From assembly GCF_029227915.1 (NCBI RefSeq), contig NC_079879.1:2108001-2172000 (forward strand): a stretch of DNA of 64,000 bases. Direction: 5' to 3'. The translations under genes and the position numbers were made by a program. Positions 14,351-26,921 of this stretch are shown here, in pieces. Within the stretch, counting starts at the first letter, position 1; every line of letters starts with the position of its first letter. Under the pieces are notes generated by a model that was given only the letters and a program-made list of their open reading frames with translations, searched no databases and was not told the DNA's origin. The stretch comes from Hydractinia symbiolongicarpus (lineage: Eukaryota; Cnidaria; Hydrozoa; Anthoathecata; Hydractiniidae).

Positions 14351-16110
14351 GTGATAAATGAGCCAATTTGACTCCAAGAAATAGCATTCTTCTTAATTTG
14401 ACATAATTGCTGGAACTCAGCGATTTCACAGGGTGCTGTGGTAGCGCTTTAATGAATAATTTAGATAAATATGTCATTTTGTACTGTGGGACCAATCCTA
14501 GCTGTTAACGCGCGCTGAGAAAACATAGACAGCTTCCAAAACCACATTTCAATGATATTCTAACGGTATAAGTCCGTTTCAGTTACAACGGTTGCGTCAC
14601 ATATTTGTACCAACATGTATTTAGCGATATTTTTCTGATATTACTAGGTTGCATCGCTTTTAACAGTGAAACGATTGACTGTGGGACTTACTTGCACTGA
14701 TTTTGGACTTTGACCTTAAAAATATTATAAATGAGGCAATTGGACTCCAAGAAATAGCATTCTTCTTAATTTGACATGATTGCTGGAACTCAGCGATTAC
14801 ACTGGCCGCTGTGGTAGCGCTTTAATGAATAATTTAGATAAATATGTCATTTTGTACTGTGGGACCAATCCTAGCCGTTAACGCGCGCTGAGAAAACATA
14901 GACAGCTTCCAAAACCACATTTCATTGATATTCTAACGGTATAAATCCGTTTCAGTTACAACGGTTGCGTCACATATTTGTACCAACATGTATTTAGCGA
15001 TATTTTTCTGATATTACTAGGTTGCATCGCTTTTAACAGTGAAACGATTGACTGTGGGACTTAATTGCACTGATTTTGAACTTTGACCTTAAAAATGTGA
15101 TAAATGAGCCAATTTGACTCAAAGAAACAACATTCTCCTTAATCTGACATGATTGCTGGAACTCAGCGATTTCACAGGGTGCTGTGGTAGCGCGTTATTT
15201 AAAAATTTAGATTAGTATGTCATTTTGTACTGTGGGACCAATTGTAGCTCTTAGCACGCGCTGAAAAAGTAGAGACAGTTTCAAAAACTACATTTCATTG
15301 ACTTTCTAACAGTATCAGTCGGCTTGAGTTACAACGGTTGCGTCACATATTCGTACCAACATGTATTTAGTGATATTTTTCTGATATTACTAGGTTGCAT
15401 CGCTTTTAACAGTGAAACGATCGACTCTGGGACTTAATTGAACTGATTTTGCACTTTGACCTTATAAATATTATAAATGAGGCAATTGGACTCCAAGAAA
15501 TAGCATTCTTCTTAATTTGACATGATTGCTGGAACTCAGCGATTACACTGGCCGCTGTGGTAGCGCTTTAATGAAGAATTTAGATAAATATGTCATTTTG
15601 AAATGTGGGACCAATCCTAGCCGCTAGCGCTCGTTGAAGAAATAGAGACATTTTCAAAAACTACATTTCATTGATTTTCTAACGGTATAAGTCCGTTACA
15701 GTTACAACGGTTGCGTCACATATTTGTACCAACATGTATTTAGCGATATTTTTGTGATATTTCTAGGTTGCATCGCTTTTAACAGTGAAACGATGGACTG
15801 TGGGACTTAATTGCACTGATTTTGGACTTTGACCTTATAAATGTGATAAATGAGCCAATTTGACACCAAGAAACAACATTCTTCTTAATCTGACATGATT
15901 GCTGGAACTTAGCGATTGCACTGGGCGCTGTGATAGCGCTTCATTTAAAAATTCAGATAAATAAGTCATTTTGTAATGTGGGACCAATCCCAGCCGCTAG
16001 CGCTCGTTGAAGAAATAGAGACATTTTCAAAAACTACATTTCATTGATTTTCTAACGGTATAAGTCCGTTTCATTTACAACGGTTGCGTCACATATTTGT
16101 ACCAACATGT
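10500..16110 (+). repeat. Eleven-monomer offset duplication (~4,102 bp)
   Basis: The segment at about 10.5-12.0 kb is repeated at about 14.6-16.1 kb. Shared private variants are GGGACTTACTTGCAC with CCTTAAAAATATT (near 10.59 and 14.69 kb), GACTCAAAGAAACAAC (near 11.01 and 15.12 kb) and GACTCTGGGAC (near 11.32 and 15.42 kb). Anchors 11256 and 15358 differ by 4,102 bp, and 12001 and 16104 by 4,103 bp. The offset is not a multiple of the six-monomer unit, so a later exchange removed one monomer. Confidence 0.7.
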
Positions 16111-17399
16111 ATTTAGCGATTTTTTTCTGATGTTACTAGGTTGCATTGCTTTTAACAGTGAAACGATTGACTGTGGGACTTAATTGCACTGATTTTGGAC
16201 TTTGACCTTATAAATGTGATAAATGAGCCAATTTGACTCCAAGAAACAACATTCTTCTTAATCTGACAAGATTGCTGGAACTCAGCGATTTCACAGGGTG
16301 CTGTGGTAGCGCTTTAATGAAGAATTTAGATAAATATGTCATTTTGTACTGTGGGACCAATCCTAGCCGTTATCGCGCGCTGAGAAAACATAGACAGCTT
16401 CCAAAACCACATTTCATTGATATTCTAACGGTATAAGTCCGTTTCAGTTACAACGGTAGCGTCACATATTCGTACCAACATGTATTTAGCGATATTTTTC
16501 TGATATTACTAGGTTGCATCGCTTTTAACAATGAAGCGACTGACTGTGGGACTTAATTTCACTGATTTTGGACTTTGACCTTATAAATGTGATAAATGAG
16601 CCAATTTGACTCCAAGAAACAACATTCTTCTTACTCTGACATAATTGCTGGAACTCAGCGATTTCACAGGGTGCTGTGGTAGCGCGTTATTTAAAAATTT
16701 AGATTAGTATGTCATTTTGTACTGTGGGACCAATTGTAGCCCTTAGCACGCGCTGAAAAAGTAGAGACAGTTTCGAAAACTACATTTCATTGACTTTCTA
16801 ACAGTATCAGTCGGCTTGAGTTACAACGGTTGCGTCACATATTCGTACCAACATGTATTTAGGGATATTTTTATGATATTACTAGGTTGCATCGCTTTTA
16901 ACAGTGAAACGATCGAGTGTGGGACTTAATTGAACTGATTTTGGACTTTGACCTTATAAATATTATAAATGAGGCAATTGGACTCCAAGAAATAGCAATC
17001 TTCTTAATTTGACATGATTGCTGGAACTCAGCAATTACACTGGCCGCTGTGGTAGCGCTTTAATGAAGAATTTAGATAAATATGTCATTTTGTACTGTGG
17101 GACCAATCCTAGCCGTTATCGCGCGCTGAGAAAACATAGACAGCTTCCAAAACCACATTTCATTGATATTCTAACGGTATAAGTCCGTTTCAGTTACAAC
17201 GGTTGCGTCACATATTCGTACCAACATGTATTTAGCGATATTTTTCTGATATTACTAGGTTGCATCGCTTTTAACAATGAAGCGACTGACTGTGGGACTT
17301 AATTTCACTGATTTTGGACTTTGACCTTATAAATGTGATAAATGAGGAAATTGGACTACAAGAAATAACATTCTTCTTAATGTGACATGATTGCTGGAA

Positions 17400-19850
17400 T
17401 TCAGCGATTGCACTGGGCGCTGTGATAGCGCTTCATTTAAAAATTCAGATAAATAAGTCATTTTGAAATGTGGGACCAATCCTAGCCGCTAGCGCTCGTT
17501 GAAGAAATAGAGACATTTTCAAAAACTACATTTCATTGATTTTCTAACGGTATAAGTCCGTTACAGTTACAACGGTTGCGTCACATATTTGTACCAACAT
17601 GTATTTAGCGATATTTTTCTGATATTTCTAGGTTGCATCGCTTTTAACAGTGAAACGATTGACTGTGGGACTTAATTGCACTGATTTCGGACTTTGACCT
17701 TATAAATGTGATAAATGAGCCAATTTGACTCCAAGAAACAACATTCTTCTTAATCTGACATAATTGCTGGAACTCAGCGATTTCACAGGGTGCTGTGGTA
17801 GCGCGTTATTTAAAAATTTAGATTAGTATGTCATTTTGTACTGTGGGACCAATTGTAGCCCTTAGCACGCGCTGAAAAAGTAGAGACAGTTTCGAAAACT
17901 ACATTTCATTGACTTTCTAACAGTATCAGTCGGCTTGAGTTACAACGGTTGCGTCACATATGCGTACCAACATGTATTTAGAGATATTTTTATGATATTA
18001 CTAGGTTGCATCGCTTTTAACAGTGAAACGATCGAGTGTGGGACTTAATTGAACTGATTTTGGACTTTAACCTTATAAATATTATAAATGAGGCAATTGG
18101 ACTCCAAGAAATAGCAATCTTCTTAATTTGACATGATTGCTGGAACTCAGCAATTACACTGGCCGCTGTGGTAGCGCTTTAATGAAGAATTTAGATAAAT
18201 ATGTCATTTTGTACTGTGGGACCAATCCTAGCCGTTATCGCGCGCTGAGAAAACATAGACAGCTTCCAAAACCACATTTCATTGACATTCTAACGGTATA
18301 AGTCCGTTTCAGTTACAACGGTTGCGTCACATATTCGTACCAACATGTATTTAGCGATATTTTTCTGATATTACTAGGTTGCATCGCTTTTAACAGTGAA
18401 ACGATTGACTGTGGGACTTAATTGCACTGATTTCGGACTTTGACCTTATAAATGTGATAAATGAGCCAATTTGACTCCAAGAAACAACATTCTTCTTAAT
18501 CTGACATAATTGCTGGAACTCAGCGATTTCACAGGGTGCTGTGGTAGCGCGTTATTTAAAAATTTAGATTAGTATGTCATTTTGTACTGTGGGACCAATT
18601 GTAGCCCTTAGCACGCGCTGAAAAAGTAGAGACAGTTTCGAAAACTACATTTCATTGACTTTCTAACAGTATCAGTCGGCTTGAGTTACAACGGTTGCGT
18701 CACATATTCGTACCAACATGTATTTAGAGATATTTTTATGATATTACTAGGTTGCATCGCTTTTAACAGTGAAACGATCGAGTGTGGGACTTAATTGAAC
18801 TGATTTTGGACTTTGACCTTATAAATATTATAAATGAGGCAATTGGACTCCAAGAAATAGCAATCTTCTTAATTTGACATGATTGCTGGAACTCAGCAAT
18901 TACACTGGCCGCTGTGGTAGCGCTTTAATGAAGAATTTAGATAAATATGTCATTTTGTACTGTGGGACCAATCCTAGCCGTTATCGCGCGCTGAGAAAAC
19001 ATAGACAGCTTCCAAAACCACAAATTTATTGACATTCTAACGGTATAAGTCCGTTTCAGTTACAACGGTTGCGTCACATATTCGTACCAACATGTATATA
19101 GCGATATTTTTCTGATATTACTAGGTTGCATCGCTTTTAACAATGAAGCGACTGACTGTGGGACTTAATTGCACTGATTTCGGACTTTGACCTTATAAAT
19201 GTGATAAATGAGCCAATTTGACTCCAAGAAACAACATTCTTCTTAATCTGACATAATTGCTGGAACTCAGCGATTTCACAGGGTGCTGTGGTAGCGCGTT
19301 ATTTAAAAATTTAGATTAGTATGTCATTTTGTACTGTGGGACCAATTGTAGCCCTTAGCACGCGCTGAAAAAGTAGAGACAGTTTCGAAAACTACATTTC
19401 ATTGACTTTCTAACAGTATCAGTCGGCTTGAGTTACAACGGTTGCGTCACATATTCGTACCAACATGTATTTAGAGATATTTTTATGATATTACTAGGTT
19501 GCATCGCTTTTAACAGTGAAACGATCGAGTGTGGGACTTAATTGAACTGATTTTGGACTTTGACCTTATAAATATTATAAATGAGGCAATTGGACTCCAA
19601 GAAATAGCAATCTTCTTAATTTGACATGATTGCTGGAACTCAGCAATTACACTGGCCGCTGTGGTAGCGCTTTAATGAAGAATTTAGATAAATATGTCAT
19701 TTTGTACTGTGGGACCAATCCTAGCCGTTATCGCGCGCTGAGAAAACATAGACAGCTTCCAAAACCACATTTCATTGACATTCTAACGGTATAAGTCCGT
19801 TTCAGTTACAACGGTTGCGTCACATATTCGTACCAACATGTATTTAGCGA
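17400..19850 (+). repeat. Dimeric HOR, ~746 bp, three copies
   Basis: Monomers anchored at 17596, 18342 and 19089 carry GATTTCGGACTTTG. Those anchored at 17969, 18715 and 19462 carry TTTAGAGATATTTTTATG and CGATCGAGTGTGGG. The two types strictly alternate, giving three near-identical ~746-bp dimers. The 374-bp spacing before anchor 19089 reflects a small change near 19020, where CACAAATTTATTGAC replaces CACATTTCATTGAC. Confidence 0.8.
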
Positions 19851-20580
19851 TATTTTTCTGATATTACTAGGTTGCATCGCTTTTAACAATGAAGCGACTG
19901 ACTGTGGGACTTAATTTCACTGATTTTGGACTTTGACCTTATAAATGTGATAAATGAGGAAATTGGACTACAAGAAATAACATTCTTCTTAATGTGACAT
20001 GATTGCTGGAATTGAGCGATTGCACTGGGCGCTGTGATAGCGCTTCATTTAAAAATTCAGATAAATAAGTCATTTTGAAATGTGGGACCAATCCTAGCCG
20101 CTAGCGCTCGTTGAAGAAATAGAGACATTTTCAAAAACTACATTTCATTGATTTTCTAACGGTATAAGTCCGTTACAGTTACAACGGTTGCGTCACATAT
20201 TTGTACCAACATGTATTTAGCGATATTTTTCTGATATTACTAGGTTGCATCGCTTTTAACAATGAAGCGACTGACTGTGGGACTTAATTTCACTGATTTT
20301 GGACTTTGACCTTATAAATGTGATAAATGAGGAAATTGGACTACAAGAAATAACATTCTTCTTAATGTGACATGATTGCTGGAATTGAGCGATTGCACTG
20401 GGCGCTGTGATAGCGCTTCATTTAAAAATTCAGATAAATAAGTCATTTTGAAATGTGGGACCAATCCTAGCCACTAGCGCTCGTTGAAGAAATAGAGACA
20501 TTTTCAAAAACTACATTTCATTGATTTTCTAACGGTATAAGTCCGTTACAGTTACAACGGTTGCGTCACGTATTTGTACC
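19835..20580 (+). repeat. Single-monomer tandem duplication (373 bp)
   Basis: Monomers anchored at 19835 and 20208 are almost identical. Both have AACAATGAAGCGACTG, GGACTACAAGAAATAAC and the otherwise uncommon GGAATTGAGCG (start points 20008 and 20381, 373 bp apart). This is the shortest duplication unit in the window, one monomer, and shows that exchange can occur one register out. Confidence 0.75.
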
Positions 20581-21139
20581 AACATGTATTTAGCGATATT
20601 TTTCTGATATTTCTAGGTTGCATCTCTTTTAACAGTGAAACGATTGACTGTGGGACTTAATTGCACTGATTTGGACTTTGACCTTATAAATGTGATAAAT
20701 GAGCCAATTTGACACCAAGAAACAACATTTTTCTTAATCTGACAAGATTGCTGGAACTTAGCGATTGCACTGGGCGCTGTGATAGCGCTTCATTTAAAAA
20801 TTCAGATAAATAAGTCATTTTGTAATATGGGACCAATCCTAGCCGCTAGCGGTCGTTGAAGAAATAGAGACATTTTCAAAAACTACATTTCATTGATTTT
20901 CTATCGGTATAAGTCCGTTTCAGTTACAACGGTTGCGTCACATATTTGTACCAACATGTATTTAGCGATTTTTTTCTGATATTACTAGGTTGCATCGCTT
21001 TTAACAGTGAAACGATTGACTGTGGGACTTAATTGCACTGATTTTGGACTTTGACCTTATAAATGTGATAAATGAGCCAATTTGACTCCAAGAAACAACA
21101 TTCTTCTTAATCTGACATGATTGCTGGAACTCAGCGATT

Positions 21140-24100
21140 TCACAGGGTGCTGTGGTAGCGCGTTATTTAAAAATTTAGATTAGTATGTCATTTTGTACTG
21201 TGGGACCAATTGTAGCCCTTAGCACGCGCTGAAAAAGTAGAGACAGTTTCGAAAACTACATTTCATTGACTTTCTAACAGTATCAGTCGGCTTGAGTTAC
21301 AACGGTTGCGTCACATATTCGTACCAACATGTATTTAGGGATATTTTTATGATATTACTAGGTTGCATCGCTTTTAACAGTGAAACGATCGAGTGTGGGA
21401 CTTAATTGAACTGATTTTGGACTTTGACCTTATAAATATTATAAATGAGGCAATTGGACTCCAAGAAATAGCAATCTTCTTAATTTGACATGATTGCTGG
21501 AATTGAGCGATTGCACTGGGCGCTGTGATAGCGCTTCATTTAAAAATTCAGATAAATAAGTCATTTTGAAATGTGGGACCAATCCTAGCCGCTAGCGCTC
21601 GTTGAAGAAATAGAGACATTTTCAAAAACTACATTTCATTGATTTTCTAACTGTATAAGTCCGTTACAGTTACAACGGTTGCGTCACATATTTGTACCAA
21701 CATGTATTTAGCGATATTTTTCTGATATTTCTAGGTTGCATCGCTTTTAACAGTGAAACGATTGACTGTGGGACTTAATTGCACTGATTTTGGACTTTGA
21801 CCTTATAAATGTGATAAATGAGCCAATTTGACACCAAGAAACAACATTCTTCTTAATCTGACAAGATTGCTGGAACTTAGCGATTGCACTGGGCGCTGTG
21901 ATAGCGCTTCATTTAAAAATTCAGATAAATAAGTCATTTTGTAATGTGGGACCAATCCTAGCCGCTAGCGGTCGTTGAAGAAATAGAGACATTTTCAAAA
22001 ACTACATTTCATTGATTTTCTAACGGTATAAGTCCGTTTCAGTTACAACGGTTGCGTCACATATTTGTACCAACATGTATTTAGCGATTTTTTTCTGATA
22101 TTATTAGGTTGCATCGCTTTTAACAGTGAAACGATTGACTGTGGGACTTAATTGCACTGATTTTGGACTTTGACCTTATTAATGTGATAAATGAGCCAAT
22201 TTGACTCCAAGAAACAACATTCTTCTTAATCTGACATGATTGCTGGAACTCAGCGATTTCACAGGGTGCTGTGGTAGCGCGTTATATAAAAATTCAGATT
22301 AGTATGTCATTTTGTACTGTGGGACCAATTGTAGCCCTTAGCACGCGCTGAAAAAGTAGAGACAGTTTCGAAAACTACATTTCATTGACTTTCTAACAGT
22401 ATCAGTCGGCTTGAGTTACAACGGTTGCGTCACATATTCGTACCAACATGTATTTAGGGATATTTTTATGATATTACTAGGTTGCATCGCTTTTAACAGT
22501 GAAACGATCGACTGTGGGACTTAATTGAACTGATTTTGGACTTTGACCTTGTAAATATTATAAATGAGGCAATTGGACTCCAAGAAATAGCAATCTTCTT
22601 AATTTGACATGATTGCTGGAACTCAGCGATTACACTGGCCGCTGTGGTAGCGCTTTAATGAAGAATTTAGATAAATATGTCATTTTGTACTGTGGGACCA
22701 ATCCTAGCCGTTAACGCGCGCTGAGAAAACATAGACAGTTTCCAAAACCAGATTTCATTGATATTCTAACTGTATAAGTCCGTTTCAGTTACAACGGTTG
22801 CGTCACATATTCGTACCAACATGTATTTAGCGATATTTTTCTGATATTACTAGGTTGCATCGCTTTTAACAATGAAGCGATTGACTGTGGGACTTAATTT
22901 CACTGATTTTGGACTTTGACCTTATAAATGAGATAAATTAAGAAATTGGACTCCAAGAAATAACATTCTTCTTAATGTGACATGATTGCTGGAATTCAGA
23001 GATTGCACTGGGCGCTGTGATAGCGCTTCATTTAAAAATTCAGATAAATAAGTCATTTTGAAATGTGGGACCAATCCTAGCCGCTAGCGCTCGTTGAAGA
23101 AATAGAGACATTTTCAAAAACTGCATTTCATTGATTTTCTAACGGTATAAGTCCGTTTCATTTACAACGGTTGCGTCACATATTTGTACCAACATGTATT
23201 TAGCGATTTTTTTCTGATATTACTAGGTTGCATCGCTTTTAACAGTGAAACGATTGACTGTGGGACTTAATTGCACTGATTATGGACTTTGACCTTATAA
23301 ATGTGATAAATGAGCCAATTTGACTCCAAGAAACAACATTCTTCTTAATCTGACATGATTGCTGGAACTCAGCGATTTCACAGTGTGCTGTGGTAGCGCG
23401 TTATTTAAAAATTTAGATTAGTATGTCATTTTGTACTGTGGGACCAATTGTAGCCCTTAGCACGCGCTGAAAAAGTAGAGACAGTTTCGAAAACTACATT
23501 TCATTGACTTTCTAACAGTATCAGTCGGCTTGAGTTACAACGGTTGTGTCACATATTCGTACCAACATGTATTTAGGGATATTTTTATGATATTACTAGG
23601 TTGCATCGCTTTTAACAGTGAAACGATCGAGTGTGGGACTTAATTGAACTGATTTTGGACTTTGACCTTATAAATATTATAAATGAGGAAATTGGACTCC
23701 AAGAAATAGCAATCTTCTTAATTTGACATGATTGCTGGAATTGAGCGATTGCACTGGGCGCTGTGATAGCGCTTCATTTAAAAATTCAGATAAATAAGTC
23801 ATTTTGAAATGTGGGACCAATCCTAGCCGCTAGCGCTCGTTGAAGAAATAGAGACATTTTCAAAAACTACATTTCATTGATTTTCTAACGGTATAAGTCC
23901 GTTACAGTTACAACGGTTGCGTCACATATTTGTACCAACATGTATTTAGCGATATTTTTCTGATATTTCTAGGTTGCATCGCTTTTAACAGTGAAACGAT
24001 TGACTGTGGGACTTAATTGCACTGATTTTGGACTTTGACCTTATAAATGTGATAAATGAGCCAATTTGACACCAAGAAACAACATTCTTCTTAATCTGAC

Positions 24101-25420
24101 AAGATTGCTGGAACTTAGCGATTGCACTGGGCGCTGTGATAGCGCTTCATTTAAAAATTCAGATAAATAAGTCATTTTGTAATGTGGGACCAATCCTAGC
24201 CGCTAGCGGTCGTTGAAGAAATAGAGACATTTTCAAAAACTACATTTCATTGATTTTCTAACGGTATAAGTCCGTTTCAGTTACAACGGTTGCGTCACAT
24301 ATTTGTACCAACATGTATTTAGCGATTTTTTTCTGATATTATTAGGTTGCATCGCTTTTAACAGTGAAACGATTGACTGTGGGACTTAATTGCACTGATT
24401 TTGGACTTTGACCTTATTAATGTGATAAATGAGCCAATTTGACTCCAAGAAACAACATTCTTCTTAATCTGACATGATTGCTGGAACTCAGCGATTTCAC
24501 AGGGTGCTGTGGTAGCGCGTTATATAAAAATTCAGATTAGTATGTCATTTTGTACTGTGGGACCAATTGTAGCCCTTAGCACGCGCTGAAAAAGTAGAGA
24601 CAGTTTCGAAAACTACATTTCATTGACTTTCTAACAGTATCAGTCGGCTTGAGTTACAACGGTTGCGTCACATATTCGTACCAACATGTATTTAGGGATA
24701 TTTTTATGATATTACTAGGTTGCATCGCTTTTAACAGTGAAACGATCGACTGTGGGACTTAATTGAACTGATTTTGGACTTTGACCTTGTAAATATTATA
24801 AATGAGGCAATTGGACTCCAAGAAATAGCAATCTTCTTAATTTGACATGATTGCTGGAACTCAGCGATTACACTGGCCGCTGTGGTAGCGCTTTAATGAA
24901 GAATTTAGATAAATATGTCATTTTGTACTGTGGGACCAATCCTAGCCGTTAACGCGCGCTGAGAAAACATAGACAGTTTCCAAAACCAGATTTCATTGAT
25001 ATTCTAACTGTATAAGTCCGTTTCAGTTACAACGGTTGCGTCACATATTCGTACCAACATGTATTTAGCGATATTTTTCTGATATTACTAGGTTGCATCG
25101 CTTTTAACAATGAAGCGATTGACTGTGGGACTTAATTTCACTGATTTTGGACTTTGACCTTATAAATGAGATAAATTAAGAAATTGGACTCCAAGAAATA
25201 ACATTCTTCTTAATGTGACATGATTGCTGGAATTCAGAGATTGCACTGGGCGCTGTGATAGCGCTTCATTTAAAAATTCAGATAAATAAGTCATTTTGAA
25301 ATGTGGGACCAATCCTAGCCGCTAGCGCTCGTTGAAGAAATAGAGACATTTTCAAAAACTGCATTTCATTGATTTTCTAACGGTATAAGTCCGTGTCATT
25401 TACAACGGTTGCGTCAAATA
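21140..25420 (+). repeat. Six-monomer HOR, 2,238 bp, two full copies
   Basis: Anchors 21326, 21699, 22072, 22445 and 22818 match 23564, 23937, 24310, 24683 and 25056, each at exactly 2,238 bp. Private markers repeat in order: TGACAAGATTGC, GCTAGCGGTCG, TTATTAATGTG, CCTTGTAAATATT and GAGATAAATTAAG (22931 and 25169). The second copy ends abruptly near 25.42 kb, at the start of domain II. A third, partial copy lies at 26.92-28.79 kb, nine monomers (3,357 bp) further on. Confidence 0.85.
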
Positions 25421-25429
25421 TTAGTGCCA

Positions 25430-26921
25430 ACATGTATTTAGCGATATTTTTCTGATATTACTAGGTTGCATCGCTTTTAACAATGAAGCGATTGACTGTG
25501 GGACTTAATTTCACTGATTTTGGACTTTGACCTTATAAATGTGATAAATCAGGCAATTGGACTCCAAGAAATAACATTCTTCTTAGTTTGAAATGATTGC
25601 TGGAACTCAGCGATCACACTGGGCGCTGTGGTAGAGCTTTAATGAAAAATTTAGATAAATATCTCATTTTGGCCCGGGGGGCCAGTCCTAGCCGTTAACG
25701 CGCGCTGAGAAAATAGAGACAGTTTTCAAAACTACATTTCATTGAATTTCTAACGGTATAAGTCCGTTTCAGTTACAACGGTTGCGTCAAATATTAGTAC
25801 CAACATGTATTTAGCGATATTTTTCTGATATTACTAGGTTGCATCGCTATTAACAGTGAAGCGATTGACTGTGGGACTTAATTGAGCTGATTTTGAACTT
25901 TGACCTTATAAATGTGATAAATGAGCCAATTTGACTTCAAGAAACAACATTCTTCTTAGTCTGACATGATTGCTGGAACTCATCGATTTCACAGGGTGCT
26001 GTGGTAGCTCGTTATTTAAAAATTTAGATTAGTATGTCATTTTGTACTGTGGGACCAATTGTAGCCCTTAGCACGCGCTGAAAAAGTAGAGACAGTTTCG
26101 AAAACTACATTTCATTGACTTTCTAACAGTATCAGTCGGCTTGAGTTACAACGGTTGCGTCACATATTCGTACCAACATGTATTTAGCGATATTTTTCTG
26201 ATATTACTAGGTTGCATCGCTTTTAACAATGAAGCGATTGACTGTGGGACTTAATTTCACTGATTTTGGACTTTGACCTTATAAATGTGATAAATCAGGC
26301 AATTGGACTCCAAGAAATAACATTCTTCTTAGTTTGAAATGATTGCTGGAACTCAGCGATCACACTGGGCGCTGTGGTAGAGCTTTAATGAAAAATTTAG
26401 ATAAATATCTCATTTTGGCCCGGGGGGCCAGTCCTAGCCGTTAACGCGCGCTGAGAAAATAGAGACAGTTTTCAAAACTACATTTCATTGAATTTCTAAC
26501 GGTATAAGTCCGTTTCAGTTACAACGGTTGCGTCAAATATTAGTACCAACATGTATTTAGCGATATTTTTCTGATATTACTAGGTTGCATCGCTATTAAC
26601 AGTGAAGCGATTGACTGTGGGACTTAATTGAGCTGATTTTGAACTTTGACCTTATAAATGTGATAAATGAGCCAATTTGACTTCAAGAAACAACATTCTT
26701 CTTAGTCTGACATGATTGCTGGAACTCATCGATTTCACAGGGTGCTGTGGTAGCTCGTTATTTAAAAATTTAGATTAGTATGTCATTTTGTACTGTGGGA
26801 CCAATTGTAGCCCTTAGCACGCGCTGAAAAAGTAGAGACAGTTTCGAAAACTACATTTCATTGACTTTCTAACAGTATCAGTCGGCTTGAGTTACAACGG
26901 TTGCGTCACATATTCGTACCA
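25430..26921 (+). repeat. Dimer tandem duplication, 746 bp x 2
   Basis: The segment 25,430-26,175 is repeated at 26,176-26,921. The GC-rich block occurs at 25671 and 26417, exactly 746 bp apart. GGAACTCATCGATTTC and GGTAGCTCGTTATT also occur in both halves. These two dimers interrupt the six-monomer HOR, which resumes at the anchor 26921. Confidence 0.85.
25671..25682 (+). other. GC-rich block GGCCCGGGGGG-type, first of 22
   Basis: In this monomer class the second ACTGTGGGAC box is replaced by a GC-rich block without a change in length in its commonest form. Start points: 25671, 26417, 29401, 33882, 36952, 40583, 41700, 42449, 44317, 48419, 50653, 51399, 52518, 53637, 55851, 56222, 57688, 58700, 60166, 61178, 62644, 63656. 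Sub-variants have different G-run lengths, a GATCC in place of GGCC (29410, 33891, 36961, 44326), or a changed left end (GACCC at 48419, GGCACG at 52518). None occurs before 25.6 kb. Confidence 0.9.

Larger units (their letters stand above)
1..25428 (+). repeat. Array domain I: mixed monomer types, no GC-rich block
   Basis: The left domain is built from monomers with CGTCACATATTCG or CGTCACATATTTG before the anchor. The GGCCCGGGGGG variant and the GTCAAATATTAG flank are absent until 25.4 kb. Anchor starts: 86, 459, 830, 1203, 1576, 1949, 2322, 2695, 3068, 3423, 3796, 4169, 4542, 4915, 5288, 5661, 6034, 6407, 6780, 7153, 7526, 7899, 8272, 8645, 9018, 9391, 9764, 10137, 10510, 10883, 11256, 11628, 12001, 12374, 12747, 13120, 13493, 13866, 14239, 14612, 14985, 15358, 15731, 16104, 16477, 16850, 17223, 17596, 17969, 18342, 18715, 19089, 19462, 19835, 20208, 20581, 20953, 21326, 21699, 22072, 22445, 22818, 23191, 23564, 23937, 24310, 24683, 25056. 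Spacing is almost invariably 373 bp. Three recurring palindrome-region types alternate: CGTTAACG, CGCTAGCG, and a non-palindromic CTTAGCAC type. Confidence 0.85.

Noticed and set aside
16233-16436. 67-codon open frame
   Set aside because: Also begins with TTG and is satellite sequence. The equivalent frame in neighbouring monomers is interrupted by stops (for example TAA where this copy has TAT in CCGTTATCGCG).
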